This document shows positions 35,175 to 45,792 of a stretch of DNA of 51,655 nucleotides, piece after piece. Location of the stretch: the NCBI GenBank assembly GCA_028724525.1, contig JAQYCV010000037.1, forward strand, positions 1 through 51,655, in the 5' to 3' direction. Each line of letters opens with the position of its first letter. Position 1 is the stretch's first letter. The notes below the pieces were generated by a model. The model was not told where the DNA came from and did not search any database. It saw only the letters and a program-made list of their open reading frames with translations. Position numbers and translations under genes: made by a program. The stretch comes from Clostridiales bacterium. Its GTDB lineage: Bacteria > Bacillota > Clostridia > Saccharofermentanales > DTU023.

Positions 35175-36797
35175 ATGTCAGAATTTGCCGGAAAACACTT
35201 GAGTCCAGAAGAAGAAGCTAAAATTAACCCCAAACCAGGTTATAACTACAAGCTCAAGCTACCTGGTCTCTTGAGTTTACTTATAGCCCTCCTTCTCTTT
35301 GCACTGGAATTATTCTGCCTCAATTGGCTGGCCTTGAGGCTGACCAGCCTGGGTCTGGGCATCTTGGCCGGCCTCCAGGTCACAGCCCTGGTCCTCGCCA
35401 TTTACCTTTCCCAGAAGATCAACCGGACCTCCTATACCATCTTCTGGATCATGATCATTCTCTTCTTCCCCGCCTTGGGCCTCATCCTCTACTTCTGCTG
35501 GGGGAATGAAAACCGTTTTGGCCGCCAGCGCCAGCTCTTTGCCGAAAGCCAGGAGAGGCTAAAGGCCTGGCGCAAGAGCCAGGAGGCCAGCCTGGAAGAC
35601 CTGGAAGGGCGGTCATTGGATACCCCAAGCCGGATCCAACTCCGCTATCTGATCAATAAGGGTTTTCCTGTCTACGGAGATAGCAAGCTGACCTATGCCG
35701 CGACGGGTGAAGCCCAGTTTGCCCAGATGCTAGAGGATTTGGCCCAGGCCAAGGACTTTATCTTTTTGGAGTATTTCATTATTTCGGATGGCTATATCTG
35801 GGAGCAAACGGTTGACCTCCTCCTGAAGAAGGCTGACCAAGGCTTAGAAATCCGCCTCCTCTACGATGACTTTGGGACCACGGCCCGGGCCGACTCGGCT
35901 ACCATGGTCAAACTCAAGGACCATGGGGTCAAGCTTATTAACTTTAACCCCGTTGCCCGCTATGTCTCTGGCCTCTACCGCAATTATCGCAACCACCAAA
36001 AGGCGGCGATTATTGACGGCAAGATTGCCTGGCTGGGCGGGACCAACTTGGCCGATGAATATGCCAATATCCACAAGCGCTTTGGCTATTGGAAGGATAC
36101 GGCCATCCGCATAGAGGGTCCGGCCTGTGACGCAATCACCACAGACTTTCTCCTCATGTGGGAACATGACCGGATCTACCCTCTGGATAAGGATTACAGC
36201 CGCTTTTTGCCCGACTGGCCAGACCCCTGGCAGGCCCCGGCAGATGCGGGCCTCGTGGTACCCTTTTGGGATGGCCCCCTGGGCCGAGAGGATGACCCCG
36301 CCTCTGACCTCATCATCTCCCTCATTTCCACAGCTGAAAAACGCCTCTATATCTCCACCCCCTATCTGGTGCCCGAAACCGAGCTCATGAACCGCCTCAT
36401 CCAGGCGGCCCAGTCTGGCGTAGAAGTCTTCATCCTTATGCCAGGCATCCCGGACAAAAAACTGGTCTATAGGGTCAGCCAGTCCAACTTTGCCCCCCTC
36501 CTGGAGGCAGGTTGCCGGATCTTCCTCTACCAGCCTGGCTTCCTCCACGCCAAAACTTTCCTGGCCGACCACAACCGGGCCTTGATCGGCTCCATAAATT
36601 TGGACTACCGCAGCCTCTATCTGAACTTTGAAAACGCGGTCTACATCTACCAGGACCCTGTTTTGCAGGATATAGAAGCCGATATGGAGGCGATTATCGG
36701 CCAGAGCCAGGAAATTAATAAGTCCAGCTGGGACCAGCGGCCCTGGCGGCATAAGTGCCTGGAATTTGTCCTCAAGCCCTTTTCTCCACTTTTCTAA
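35175..36797 (+). CDS. cls: Cardiolipin synthase (phospholipase D family)
   Basis: Joins two phosphatidylglycerol molecules to form cardiolipin in the membrane. The 540-residue product has three N-terminal membrane segments (about 29-51, 57-78 and 87-109), then two HKD motifs: His274-Lys276-Asp281 in NHQKAAIIDGK and His458-Lys460-Asp465 in LHAKTFLADH. Both catalytic halves look intact. GGGAGGAG precedes the ATG. It is the last gene before the origin and is transcribed toward it. Confidence 0.96.
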   Translation: MSEFAGKHLSPEEEAKINPKPGYNYKLKLPGLLSLLIALLLFALELFCLNWLALRLTSLGLGILAGLQVTALVLAIYLSQKINRTSYTIFWIMIILFFPALGLILYFCWGNENRFGRQRQLFAESQERLKAWRKSQEASLEDLEGRSLDTPSRIQLRYLINKGFPVYGDSKLTYAATGEAQFAQMLEDLAQAKDFIFLEYFIISDGYIWEQTVDLLLKKADQGLEIRLLYDDFGTTARADSATMVKLKDHGVKLINFNPVARYVSGLYRNYRNHQKAAIIDGKIAWLGGTNLADEYANIHKRFGYWKDTAIRIEGPACDAITTDFLLMWEHDRIYPLDKDYSRFLPDWPDPWQAPADAGLVVPFWDGPLGREDDPASDLIISLISTAEKRLYISTPYLVPETELMNRLIQAAQSGVEVFILMPGIPDKKLVYRVSQSNFAPLLEAGCRIFLYQPGFLHAKTFLADHNRALIGSINLDYRSLYLNFENAVYIYQDPVLQDIEADMEAIIGQSQEINKSSWDQRPWRHKCLEFVLKPFSPLF

Positions 36798-37051
36798 GGC
36801 TAAAGGGAACTGCCCACTAGTTGCGGGCGGCAGGACAAATTTGTAAAAGCTTGAATTTCTCTCTTTTCCACAAATTTTGTCTTTCTTAGCAGGTGGAAAT
36901 TTGTCGGGAGCTTTATCCACAATAAGGAACAAAAAATGTTAATGCTTTTCTGGCTAGAAAACTTTGTCGCTAGCCGTTTTTCCCAAACTTATCCACAATA
37001 TGTGGATAAGTTTGGGGCCCTTGAATGTGGATAATCTCTGTTAATAAGTCT

Positions 37052-37104
37052 CAAAAGCCCTGGTATATATGGCTTTTCCGCCTTTTATTCCCCAGGGCTT
37101 TTTG
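37052..37104 (+). terminator. Hairpin with T-run directly before dnaA
   Basis: CAAAAGCCCTGG (37052-37063) pairs with CCAGGGCTTTTTG (37092-37104) around a 28-nt loop and ends in five T. It could stop read-through from cls into the origin, or act as an attenuator of dnaA. Confidence 0.6.
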
Positions 37105-37111
37105 CTAGAAT
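37103..37111 (+). promoter_or_regulatory. Candidate extended -10 promoter of dnaA
   Basis: TG-C-TAGAAT (37103-37111) is an extended -10 element 33 bp before the dnaA ATG. No clear -35 box lies at the right distance (TTTTAT at 37083-37088 is the nearest). The element touches the end of the hairpin T-run. Confidence 0.45.
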
Positions 37112-37144
37112 GAGGACCTATTAATTGAGAGAAAGCTGGACCAC

Positions 37145-38503
37145 ATGAACACTCAAGGAGACGCAAAAGCGATCTGGCAGAAGACCTGCCAAGATTACTT
37201 ACGGGATGAAATCAGCGAGCTTGCTTTTCAGACCTGGTTTGAACCCATCAAGCCCCAATTGGGCCCCAATAAGAGCTTTATTTTAAATGTTCCCAATGAA
37301 TTAAGCCGGGAATCTGTAGCCAAATACACCCCCCTCATCGAGAATGCCCTGGCCCTGGCCACATCGCAGAAGTTTAGCCTGGCCGTGGAGGTTCAAGCGC
37401 CCACAGCGCCTGCCCCCGCCCTCGATGCCCTCTTTGCCAAGGAAGAGGCCAGCGCCAGCCGGGAGAATGGAGCCTCCAAACTCAATCCGGCCTATACCTT
37501 CTCCAGCTTTGTCGTTGGACCTGGCAATAGCTTTGCCCACGCGGCCTGCGTGGCGGTCGCTTCCATGCACGGCCAGCAGTCCAAAAGCAACTACAACCCC
37601 CTCTTTCTCTATGGGGGGTCTGGTCTGGGTAAAACCCACCTCATGCAGGCCATTGGCAACTATGTTTGCCAGGAATATCCGGACAAAACAGTCATGTATG
37701 TCCAGTCCGAACAATTCGTCAATGAATTTATCAAGGTTATTGCCAGCAAGAAGTATGATGCCTTCCGGAGAAAGTACCGGATGGTAGACTTACTCCTCAT
37801 CGACGATATCCAATTTATTGAAAATAAAGAGCAGATGCAGGAAGAGTTTTTCCACACTTTCAACAGTCTCTTTGAGGCCGGGAAAAACATTGTCCTCACC
37901 TGTGATAAACCCCCCTCGTCCTTAACCACCTTGGAGGACCGGCTACGGACCCGGATTTCTTCCGGTCTGACCATCGATATCACCCCACCAGATTACGAAA
38001 CCCGGATGGCCATTCTAGACCGCCTGGCCCAGAACCATCAGGTCATCCTCTCTGACGACGTCATGGACTATATCGCCAGCAATATTGTTTCGAATATCCG
38101 GGAGCTGGAAGGAGCCTTCAAGACCCTGATCGCCTTCTCCATGCTGGGCAATGAACTCAACCTGGAAAATACCCGCCTGGCCTTGAAAGACCTGGTCCAG
38201 CCCGCCGCCCGGCAAAAATTGGATGCGCCCTTGGTCATGAATGTCTGCGCCAACTACTTTAATGTCAGCGTAGATGACCTCAAATCCAAGCAAAGAAAGC
38301 GGGAACTCGTCCAGCCGCGGCATTTGGCCATGTATCTCTGCTACAAGCTGGTCGATATGACCTACACGGAAATTGGTGAGGTCTTTGGGGGCCGCAACCA
38401 CGCGACTGTCATCCATGCCTGCAACAAGGTAGCAGAAGAACAAAGTAGCGACGCCAAACTTAAACACGCCCTTGACGAGATTTCCCTCCGTCTGAGGCCT
38501 TAA
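37145..38503 (+). CDS. dnaA: Chromosomal replication initiator protein DnaA
   Basis: Binds the DnaA boxes and opens the origin. The 452-residue product has the usual four domains: an N-terminal helicase-loading domain (about 1-85), a short linker (about 86-115), the AAA+ ATPase with Walker A GGSGLGKTH and Walker B LLLIDDIQFI, and a C-terminal helix-turn-helix with RELVQPRHLAMYLC and GGRNHATVIHAC. The Walker A residue after GG is Ser rather than the usual Val. The start fits the family; the ribosome site (GAGAGAAAG) is weak, which would keep expression low. DnaA boxes on both sides allow self-repression. Confidence 0.98.
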   Translation: MNTQGDAKAIWQKTCQDYLRDEISELAFQTWFEPIKPQLGPNKSFILNVPNELSRESVAKYTPLIENALALATSQKFSLAVEVQAPTAPAPALDALFAKEEASASRENGASKLNPAYTFSSFVVGPGNSFAHAACVAVASMHGQQSKSNYNPLFLYGGSGLGKTHLMQAIGNYVCQEYPDKTVMYVQSEQFVNEFIKVIASKKYDAFRRKYRMVDLLLIDDIQFIENKEQMQEEFFHTFNSLFEAGKNIVLTCDKPPSSLTTLEDRLRTRISSGLTIDITPPDYETRMAILDRLAQNHQVILSDDVMDYIASNIVSNIRELEGAFKTLIAFSMLGNELNLENTRLALKDLVQPAARQKLDAPLVMNVCANYFNVSVDDLKSKQRKRELVQPRHLAMYLCYKLVDMTYTEIGEVFGGRNHATVIHACNKVAEEQSSDAKLKHALDEISLRLRP

Positions 38504-38910
38504 GATCAAAAGCCCATCTAGACAGGCCTTTGCGCCCCTTGTGCAAAGGTCTGTGGAAAGGCTGAGGATAAGCTGTGGAAGCTTTGTGCATAAAAAAAGG
38601 CCTGTCAATTATGTGGAAAAGGCCTCCACTTATCCCAAGTTTTGCACAGGCTTGTTGACAGGTCTAAAGACCGGTAAAAGCGAGGTCTTTCTGACTTGTC
38701 CACATGATCCACAGGACATAATAAGAAGATGAATAGCCTCCTAAGTTAAGTTATTAGGCTGAGCCAAGCGGAAGCTGACACAGAGACAAGACCACCCCAG
38801 CTGGGTCTAAAAAGGCTATAATATTGTAAAGTTTTAGAAACAAAACTGTAACACTAACCCAACACGGCCTAAGAGTTTGACTCAAGTCAAGCAAGATAAG
38901 CGAGGATAAT
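38504..38910. other. oriC: Origin of replication, downstream part (dnaA-dnaN gap)
   Basis: Degenerate DnaA boxes are packed between 38550 and 38714. They include CTGTGGAAA (38551-38559), CTGTGGAAG near 38573, ATGTGGAAAA (38611-38620), TTATCCCAAG (38630-38639), TTGTCCACAT (38696-38705) and TGATCCACAG (38705-38714). An AT-rich stretch from about 38810 to 38860 could be the unwinding element. A 12-bp stem (38522-38554, CCTTTGC/GCAAAGG core) follows the dnaA stop and might terminate dnaA, although no T-run follows. TATAAT at 38817-38822 may serve dnaN. Confidence 0.75.
38817..38822 (+). promoter_or_regulatory. Candidate -10 box of the dnaN promoter
   Basis: A perfect TATAAT lies 88 bp before the dnaN start codon. 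No convincing -35 box stands 16-18 bp upstream, so activation by DnaA or another factor is possible. Confidence 0.4.
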
Positions 38911-40008
38911 ATGCAAGTAATTTGTAGTAGAACTGACCTGAACAACGCCATTTCCATGGTACAAAGGGCGATCGCTAGTCGGTCTACCCTGCCTATCCTT
39001 GAAGGGATTCTCTTTTCCGCCCAGGATAAGCTGACTCTCACGGGTTATGACATGGAAACCGGTATAGAAGCCCGGCTACCAGCAGAAATCCGCCAAGGCG
39101 GCGAGGTTGTTTTTAAATCTAAAATCTTCGGTGATATCGTCAGAAAATTGCCAGAAGAAAATGTCTTTATCCAGATCGATGATAAATACAAGGCCACTAT
39201 CAAAAGCGGCCAGGCGAATTTTGAGATTTTCGCCCAGCCCGGCGATGAATATCCTAAATTGCCGGAGGTTGAGGAAAAGCAAAAGCTTAACCTGCCCCAG
39301 GAACTCTTAAAAGAGATGATTGGCCAAACCCTTTTTGCCAGTTCAACGGATGAAAGCCGGCCGATTTTAAATGGCCTCAAGGTCCACTATGAGCAAGGCA
39401 AACTAGAAATGGTCGCTATCGATGGCTTCCGCCTGGCCGTCCGGTCTTCTGACCTGGAGGAAAAGGACGATATTTTAGACTTTATTGTCCCCAGTAAAGC
39501 CATGGCCGAGGTTGCCCGGGCTCTGGAAGCGGGAGATAGCATCGCCATTTTCCCTTCCCACAACCATATTCTTTTTGAAACCGAGAAATTCCGTTTGGTT
39601 TCCCGCCTGATTGAAGGAGACTTCCTGGACTACAAGCGGATTATACCCCCCAGCTGCACCAGTCAAATTACGGTTTCTACCCAAGACATGCTGGCCGCTA
39701 TCGAACGGGCCGCCCTTTTAATTAATGTAGAGCAACGCCGTTTCCCTGTTTCCCTCAAGACTCTGTCCTCTCATGAACTGCAAATTTCCGCTAAGACCGA
39801 CCTAGGCTCTGTAGAAGAAACGATTGCCGTAGACCTGGCGGGTGACAATATCGACATTGACTTTAACCCCAAGTATTTCTTAGATGCCCTGGGAGTCATT
39901 GACCAGGCAAAGGTGGTTTTAGAATTCTCAGGATCTTCCGCCCCCTGCTTGATCAAACCCCTGGAGGGAGAAGACTTCCTCTACATGGTTCTTCCCTTGC
40001 GCCGTTAA
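38911..40008 (+). CDS. dnaN: DNA polymerase III beta subunit (sliding clamp)
   Basis: Ring-shaped clamp that holds the replicative polymerase on DNA. The 365-residue length is normal for the three-domain protein. Family segments include LNNAISMVQRAIASRSTLPILEGIL near the N-terminus, VVPS-type IVPSKAMAEVARAL, and the C-terminal FLYMVLPLRR. GAGG lies five bases before the ATG. recF follows after six bases. Confidence 0.97.
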   Translation: MQVICSRTDLNNAISMVQRAIASRSTLPILEGILFSAQDKLTLTGYDMETGIEARLPAEIRQGGEVVFKSKIFGDIVRKLPEENVFIQIDDKYKATIKSGQANFEIFAQPGDEYPKLPEVEEKQKLNLPQELLKEMIGQTLFASSTDESRPILNGLKVHYEQGKLEMVAIDGFRLAVRSSDLEEKDDILDFIVPSKAMAEVARALEAGDSIAIFPSHNHILFETEKFRLVSRLIEGDFLDYKRIIPPSCTSQITVSTQDMLAAIERAALLINVEQRRFPVSLKTLSSHELQISAKTDLGSVEETIAVDLAGDNIDIDFNPKYFLDALGVIDQAKVVLEFSGSSAPCLIKPLEGEDFLYMVLPLRR

Positions 40009-40014
40009 GCCTCA

Positions 40015-41238
40015 GTGTACGTCAAACGCCTGCAATTAAAGAATTTTAGGAATTATCCTGACCTGGACTTGGAATTTGCCCCCCAACACAATGTGCTCTG
40101 GGGGGACAATGCCCAGGGAAAAACCAATATTCTGGAAGCTATCTACCTCATGTCCTGTGCCCGGTCCCACCGGACGTCCAAGGATAAGGAGCTGATCCAG
40201 CAGGGCCAGGAATTTTACCAGATAGACCTAAACTATGTCCGGACCAATGGGGCCCAAGAAAGCTTGACCCTCCGCTATGAGTCGGAATTCTACGGCCAGC
40301 CTGTGGGCGATAAGGCCTTGGCGGATATTTTTCCCTCACAAGTCGCTAAGGGTAAGGCCCAGCGGAAGATTTCCAGCCAGGGCCTAGAATTAGAACGTCT
40401 GCAAGACTTATTTGGCCGCTTTTTGGCGGTCATCTTTGCCCCCGAAGACCTCATGCTGATCAAAAAGGGGCCGGGCGAACGCCGGCGTTTCCTGGATATC
40501 TTAATCTCCCAGCTGTCCCCCTCCTATTTTCGTCAACTCCAGATCTACCAAAAATTATTGAAGCAGCGCAACCATATTCTCAAGGATATTCGGGATAAAG
40601 AAAAAGGTCGCTTATCCGCGGAAAGCCAGCAAATGCTACGCTTGAACCTGGATATCTGGGACCAGCAACTGGCAGAAGCCGGGGCCTTTATTATCTGTAA
40701 AAGACAAGAAATTTTAGAAGAATTAACCAGGGCTGCCCAGGAGGCCATGCAGACCCTCTCTGCCAGCCAGGAGACCATCCAGCTCAACTACCAAAAGCCC
40801 TCGCAAATCGACCTCTCCCAGGGCCCAGAAGGGGTACAAGCGGCTTTCTTAAACCGCTTGGCCCAGATCCGGGAGGATGAAATTTTCCGAGGATACAGCT
40901 CTTACGGGCCCCATCGCGATGATATCGAGATGGTCCTGAACGGCCTCTCGGCCCAAAACTATGCCTCCCAAGGCCAGCAAAGGTCCCTGGTTTTATCTCT
41001 CAAAGTCGCTGAACTAGCGGTCCTAGAAAACCACTGCGAAGAAAAACCCGTCTTGCTCCTAGATGACGTCATGTCAGAATTGGACCAGGACCGGCGGACC
41101 CGGCTTTTTGACCTGGTCTCTGATAAGCAAGTTTTCCTAACCTGTACCGACCTCGACCAGGTGGCCCAAAAGCTTTTGGCCAAAAATCCAGAAAATCGCG
41201 TCTTTCATGTCAAGGCTGGCCAGGTCAGCCAATCCTAA
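40015..41238 (+). CDS. recF: DNA replication and repair protein RecF
   Basis: SMC-like ATPase that helps load RecA at single-strand gaps, 407 residues. The N-terminus MYVKRLQLKNFRNYPDLDLEF is standard, Walker A is GDNAQGKTN, the signature region lies near EIFRGYSSYGPHRDD, and Walker B is LLLDDVMSELD. Translation starts at GTG, six bases after dnaN, with no clear ribosome site, so it probably depends on dnaN translation. The small S4-domain gene (yaaA) usually found between dnaN and recF is missing. Confidence 0.96.
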   Translation: MYVKRLQLKNFRNYPDLDLEFAPQHNVLWGDNAQGKTNILEAIYLMSCARSHRTSKDKELIQQGQEFYQIDLNYVRTNGAQESLTLRYESEFYGQPVGDKALADIFPSQVAKGKAQRKISSQGLELERLQDLFGRFLAVIFAPEDLMLIKKGPGERRRFLDILISQLSPSYFRQLQIYQKLLKQRNHILKDIRDKEKGRLSAESQQMLRLNLDIWDQQLAEAGAFIICKRQEILEELTRAAQEAMQTLSASQETIQLNYQKPSQIDLSQGPEGVQAAFLNRLAQIREDEIFRGYSSYGPHRDDIEMVLNGLSAQNYASQGQQRSLVLSLKVAELAVLENHCEEKPVLLLDDVMSELDQDRRTRLFDLVSDKQVFLTCTDLDQVAQKLLAKNPENRVFHVKAGQVSQS

Positions 41239-41246
41239 TTTCTAGG

Positions 41247-41261
41247 GTCCCAGCCTGGGAC
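41247..41261 (+). terminator. Weak hairpin after recF
   Basis: GTCCCA-GCC-TGGGAC forms a perfect 6-bp stem nine bases past the recF stop. Only a short T-stretch follows, so termination may be partial. Confidence 0.4.
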
Positions 41262-41323
41262 AGTTTCCGCACCCCTATATATTAAAATAATACCTTATAT
41301 TCACCGGCAGGTGGCCCCAATTA

Positions 41324-41332
41324 TGCTATAAT
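41324..41332 (+). promoter_or_regulatory. Candidate extended -10 promoter for remB-gyrB
   Basis: TG-C-TATAAT (41324-41332) is a perfect extended -10 element about 30 bp before the remB start. TTCACC (41300-41305) is a possible but distant -35. Confidence 0.55.
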
Positions 41333-41362
41333 AGAAAGAGTTGTGGGAGGGCTATTTCAGCC

Positions 41363-41644
41363 GTGTATATACACATTGGACAAGATGTTTCCATCCTCAG
41401 CTCTTGGCTAGTTGCCGTCCTGGATTTGGACCGGGCCAGCGCCCAGAGTCAGGATTTCCAAGACTTTCTTCTCCAAGCTGAAGAAGCGAACCGCCTGGAA
41501 TGGTTAGGTCCGGAAATCCCCCGATCGGTCGTGGTTTGCTTGGACCGAATCTACCTCTCCCCCGTCCGGCCTGAGACCTTAAAGGCTCGTTTTAGCCAGA
41601 CCTATTATCAAGCAGAGCTGGAACGGCTGGCTCAAGGCTCATAA
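41363..41644 (+). CDS. remB: RemB/YaaB-like protein (DUF370 family)
   Basis: A 93-residue protein beginning (GTG start) MYIHIGQDVSILSSWLVAVL and containing VVVCLDRIYLSPVRPETLKAR, both typical of YaaB/RemB. In Bacillus subtilis this family helps regulate biofilm-matrix genes; the related RemA is a DNA-binding ring-forming protein. Its position between recF and gyrB is conserved in Firmicutes and supports the call. GGGAGGG lies about 12 bases upstream of the GTG, a wide spacing. Confidence 0.85.
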   Translation: MYIHIGQDVSILSSWLVAVLDLDRASAQSQDFQDFLLQAEEANRLEWLGPEIPRSVVVCLDRIYLSPVRPETLKARFSQTYYQAELERLAQGS

Positions 41645-41682
41645 CAATAGCAACAAGAATAGCAAGATAGAATTTATTTTAA

Positions 41683-43818
<2,136 letters not shown>

Positions 43819-43822
43819 ACTT

Positions 43823-43874
43823 GGCCGGTTAGGGTCTTGCTTGAAGGCGACTCTTCTGCCTTTTCAGACCGGCC
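43823..43874 (+). terminator. Probable terminator after gyrB
   Basis: GGCCGGT (43823-43829) pairs with ACCGGCC (43868-43874), enclosing an inner hairpin AAGGC/GCCTT followed by TT. It sits 5 bp past the gyrB stop. Confidence 0.5.
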
Positions 43875-43899
43875 TGCAGTTCCAATTAAAGTACTCAAT

Positions 43900-43915
43900 T
43901 GTTTCACGTGAAACA
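43900..43915. other. parS: parS site 1
   Basis: TGTTTCACGTGAAACA is a perfect match to the 16-bp parS palindrome bound by ParB/Spo0J, which loads the partition complex and condensin near the origin. Confidence 0.97.
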
Positions 43916-43923
43916 TTAGCCTT

Positions 43924-43939
43924 TGTTTCACGTGAAACA
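43924..43939. other. parS: parS site 2
   Basis: A second perfect TGTTTCACGTGAAACA, 24 bp from the first when measured start to start, about 85 bp before parA. Binding here could also repress parAB. Confidence 0.97.
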
Positions 43940-44024
43940 TTTTCATTTTGACATCAGAATGCAAACAAGCCTAAGCCTGCATCTGTTAGACTAAAGGCAT
44001 CAACAGTCGAGTCGGGAGTAAACC

Positions 44025-44795
44025 ATGATTATTGCGATCTCCAACCAAAAAGGCGGGGTGGGCAAGTCCACCACCTGTATTAATCTGGCCGCAGCTTTGG
44101 CCAATCTCAAGGAAAAGGTCCTCATTATTGACCTAGACCCCCAAGGCAACACCTCTTCGGGCCTGGGTTTTAACCCCCGTGAGCAAGAAAGCACGATTTA
44201 TGATGTCTTGATCGGCAAAAAAACGATTGACCAGGTCGTGCTAGCCAGTGGCCGCAAGCATTTAGACCTTTGCCCAGGCAACATGGACCTAGCGGGCGCT
44301 GAATTGGAGATTGCCGACTTGAAAGACCGGGAGCTCATCCTGGCCAAGGCCCTCGAGTCGGCCAAAGACCAGTACGACGAAATCTTTATTGATTGCCCCC
44401 CATCACTTAGCCTCCTGACTATCAATGCCTTATCCGCAGCAAGGGGCGTCTTAATTCCTATTCAGGCAGAATACTATGCCCTCGAAGGCCTGGCCCAACT
44501 CCTGGAGACGATCACAGCCGTGAAAAAGCACTGGAATGCAGACCTCGATGTCTTCGCCGCCCTTATCACCATGTACGACTCTCGGACCCAGCTGGCTAAT
44601 CAGGTAGGTGAGGAAATCCGCAACTACTTTGGCGAAAAGGTCTTTAAGCGGGAAATCCCCCGCAATGTGCGCCTGAGCGAAGCCCCCAGCCATCAGCAAA
44701 CCATATTCGAGTATGAAAATTGGTCTAAGGGAGCTAGGGCCTATCGGGCGGTTGCCAAAGAATTCTTAAAATTTAAAGAAAGCTTTTTAGCTTAG
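44025..44795 (+). CDS. parA: Chromosome-partitioning ATPase ParA/Soj
   Basis: Walker-type ATPase that works with ParB to segregate origins and, in Bacillus, to regulate DnaA. The 256-residue product has the deviant Walker A KGGVGKST (9-16), IDLDPQGNTSSGLG and IDCPPSLSLLT. No extra N-terminal DNA-binding domain is present, as is usual for chromosomal Soj. GGGAG precedes the ATG, and parB follows after 11 bp. Confidence 0.97.
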   Translation: MIIAISNQKGGVGKSTTCINLAAALANLKEKVLIIDLDPQGNTSSGLGFNPREQESTIYDVLIGKKTIDQVVLASGRKHLDLCPGNMDLAGAELEIADLKDRELILAKALESAKDQYDEIFIDCPPSLSLLTINALSAARGVLIPIQAEYYALEGLAQLLETITAVKKHWNADLDVFAALITMYDSRTQLANQVGEEIRNYFGEKVFKREIPRNVRLSEAPSHQQTIFEYENWSKGARAYRAVAKEFLKFKESFLA

Positions 44796-44806
44796 GAGGA
44801 GAAAAG

Positions 44807-45673
44807 ATGACAGCAAAGAAAAAGGGACTCGGTAAGGGACTAGGAGCCCTCCTAAATGCTTCAGAAATCCAATTGGCTAAGGAAGCCGAAGCCGTCTATG
44901 AACTGGATATCAATGATATTTCTCCTCAGGCCGGCCAACCTCGAAAGATCTTTGAGCCAGAGGCTCTTCAAGAATTAGCAGATTCCATAGCCCAGGAGGG
45001 CGTCCTCCAGCCCATCATTGTCCGCAAGATTGCTGACCGCAATTACAGCATAATTGCGGGAGAACGCCGTTGGCGGGCCTCCCGCCTAGCGGGCATGACC
45101 ACGATTCCGGCCATCATCCGCGATGTAGATGAAGTCACCCAAGTCCGCCAGGCCCTAGTGGAGAATATCCAGCGGGAAGACCTTAATCCCTTAGAAGAAG
45201 CCCAGGCCTACCAAATCCTCATGGACCGCTATGACATGACCCAGGAAGCCTTGGCCGGCAGCCTGGCCAAGTCCCGGTCAGCCATTGCTAACACGCTGAG
45301 GCTGAACAATTTAGCCCCTGACTTGCAAGACCTGCTGGCCCAAGGAAAGCTGTCCGAAGGTCAGGCCCGGGCCCTGTTAGCCCTTAAAGACCAGAGCAAG
45401 CAGGTTGCTGCAGGGCAGTATGTGGTAGAGAAAGGCTTGAATGTCCGCCAGACCGAGGCCTATGTCCGCCTTCTCAATGCCGATAGAAGTGCGAAAAGCA
45501 AGTCTCCTAAAGACCTCCAATATGCCCTCTCTGTGAAGAGTGTAGAGGATAAGATTTCTAAGCATCTGGGTGTCAAGGTTAAACTTAAAGACCGGGCTGG
45601 CAAGGGCAAAATCGAGATACCCTACAAAAATCTCGATGAATTGGATCGCTTAATTGAATTGTTAGCGGAATAG
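44807..45673 (+). CDS. parB: Chromosome-partitioning protein ParB/Spo0J
   Basis: CTP-dependent clamp that loads at parS. The 288-residue product has the N-terminal GLGKGLGALL box, the CTP-binding region QPRKIFEPEALQELADSI and IIAGERRWRASRLAG, the ENIQREDLNPLEEA segment, a helix-turn-helix (LAGSLAKSRSAIANTLRLN) and a C-terminal dimer domain. A strong AGGAGGAG site precedes it. Two parS sites lie just upstream of the operon. Confidence 0.97.
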   Translation: MTAKKKGLGKGLGALLNASEIQLAKEAEAVYELDINDISPQAGQPRKIFEPEALQELADSIAQEGVLQPIIVRKIADRNYSIIAGERRWRASRLAGMTTIPAIIRDVDEVTQVRQALVENIQREDLNPLEEAQAYQILMDRYDMTQEALAGSLAKSRSAIANTLRLNNLAPDLQDLLAQGKLSEGQARALLALKDQSKQVAAGQYVVEKGLNVRQTEAYVRLLNADRSAKSKSPKDLQYALSVKSVEDKISKHLGVKVKLKDRAGKGKIEIPYKNLDELDRLIELLAE

Positions 45674-45684
45674 GTAATGATAAT

Positions 45685-45715
45685 TTAACAAGTAACTCTA
45701 GAATTTTGATATACT
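45685..45715 (+). promoter_or_regulatory. Candidate promoter of the beta-helix surface protein gene
   Basis: TTAACA (45685-45690) and TATACT (45710-45715) are separated by 19 bp, about 80 bp before the signal-peptide ATG. Confidence 0.4.
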
Positions 45716-45792
45716 GAACGATAATTAGGCGATTGGCCTCAGAGCTTTCTTCAGTTGCTGGAGCCTGAAATTCACCTGTTAAGGAGACCCTT

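Larger units (their letters stand above)
36798..37144. other. oriC: Origin of replication, upstream part (oriC, DnaA-box cluster before dnaA)
   Basis: Perfect DnaA boxes TTATCCACAA are at 36913-36922 and 36989-36998, with reverse-strand boxes TGTGGATAAG (37001-37010) and TGTGGATAAT (37026-37035). A weaker TTTTCCACAA is at 36864-36873. The two central boxes face each other in a perfect 13-bp inverted repeat (AAACTTATCCACA and its complement, 36985-37013). The stretch between 36920 and 36960 is AT-rich. The gap also holds the hairpin and promoter just before dnaA. Together with the cluster after dnaA this is a two-part origin, as known in Bacillus subtilis. Confidence 0.88.

Noticed and set aside
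35844-36932. 362-codon open frame antisense to cls and the origin
   Set aside because: It overlaps conserved cardiolipin synthase motifs and DnaA boxes and has no family features.
43948-43976. Promoter for parA from TTGACA at 43948
   Set aside because: The -35 is perfect but the sequence 17 bp on (CTAAGC) is a poor -10; no firm promoter can be drawn.
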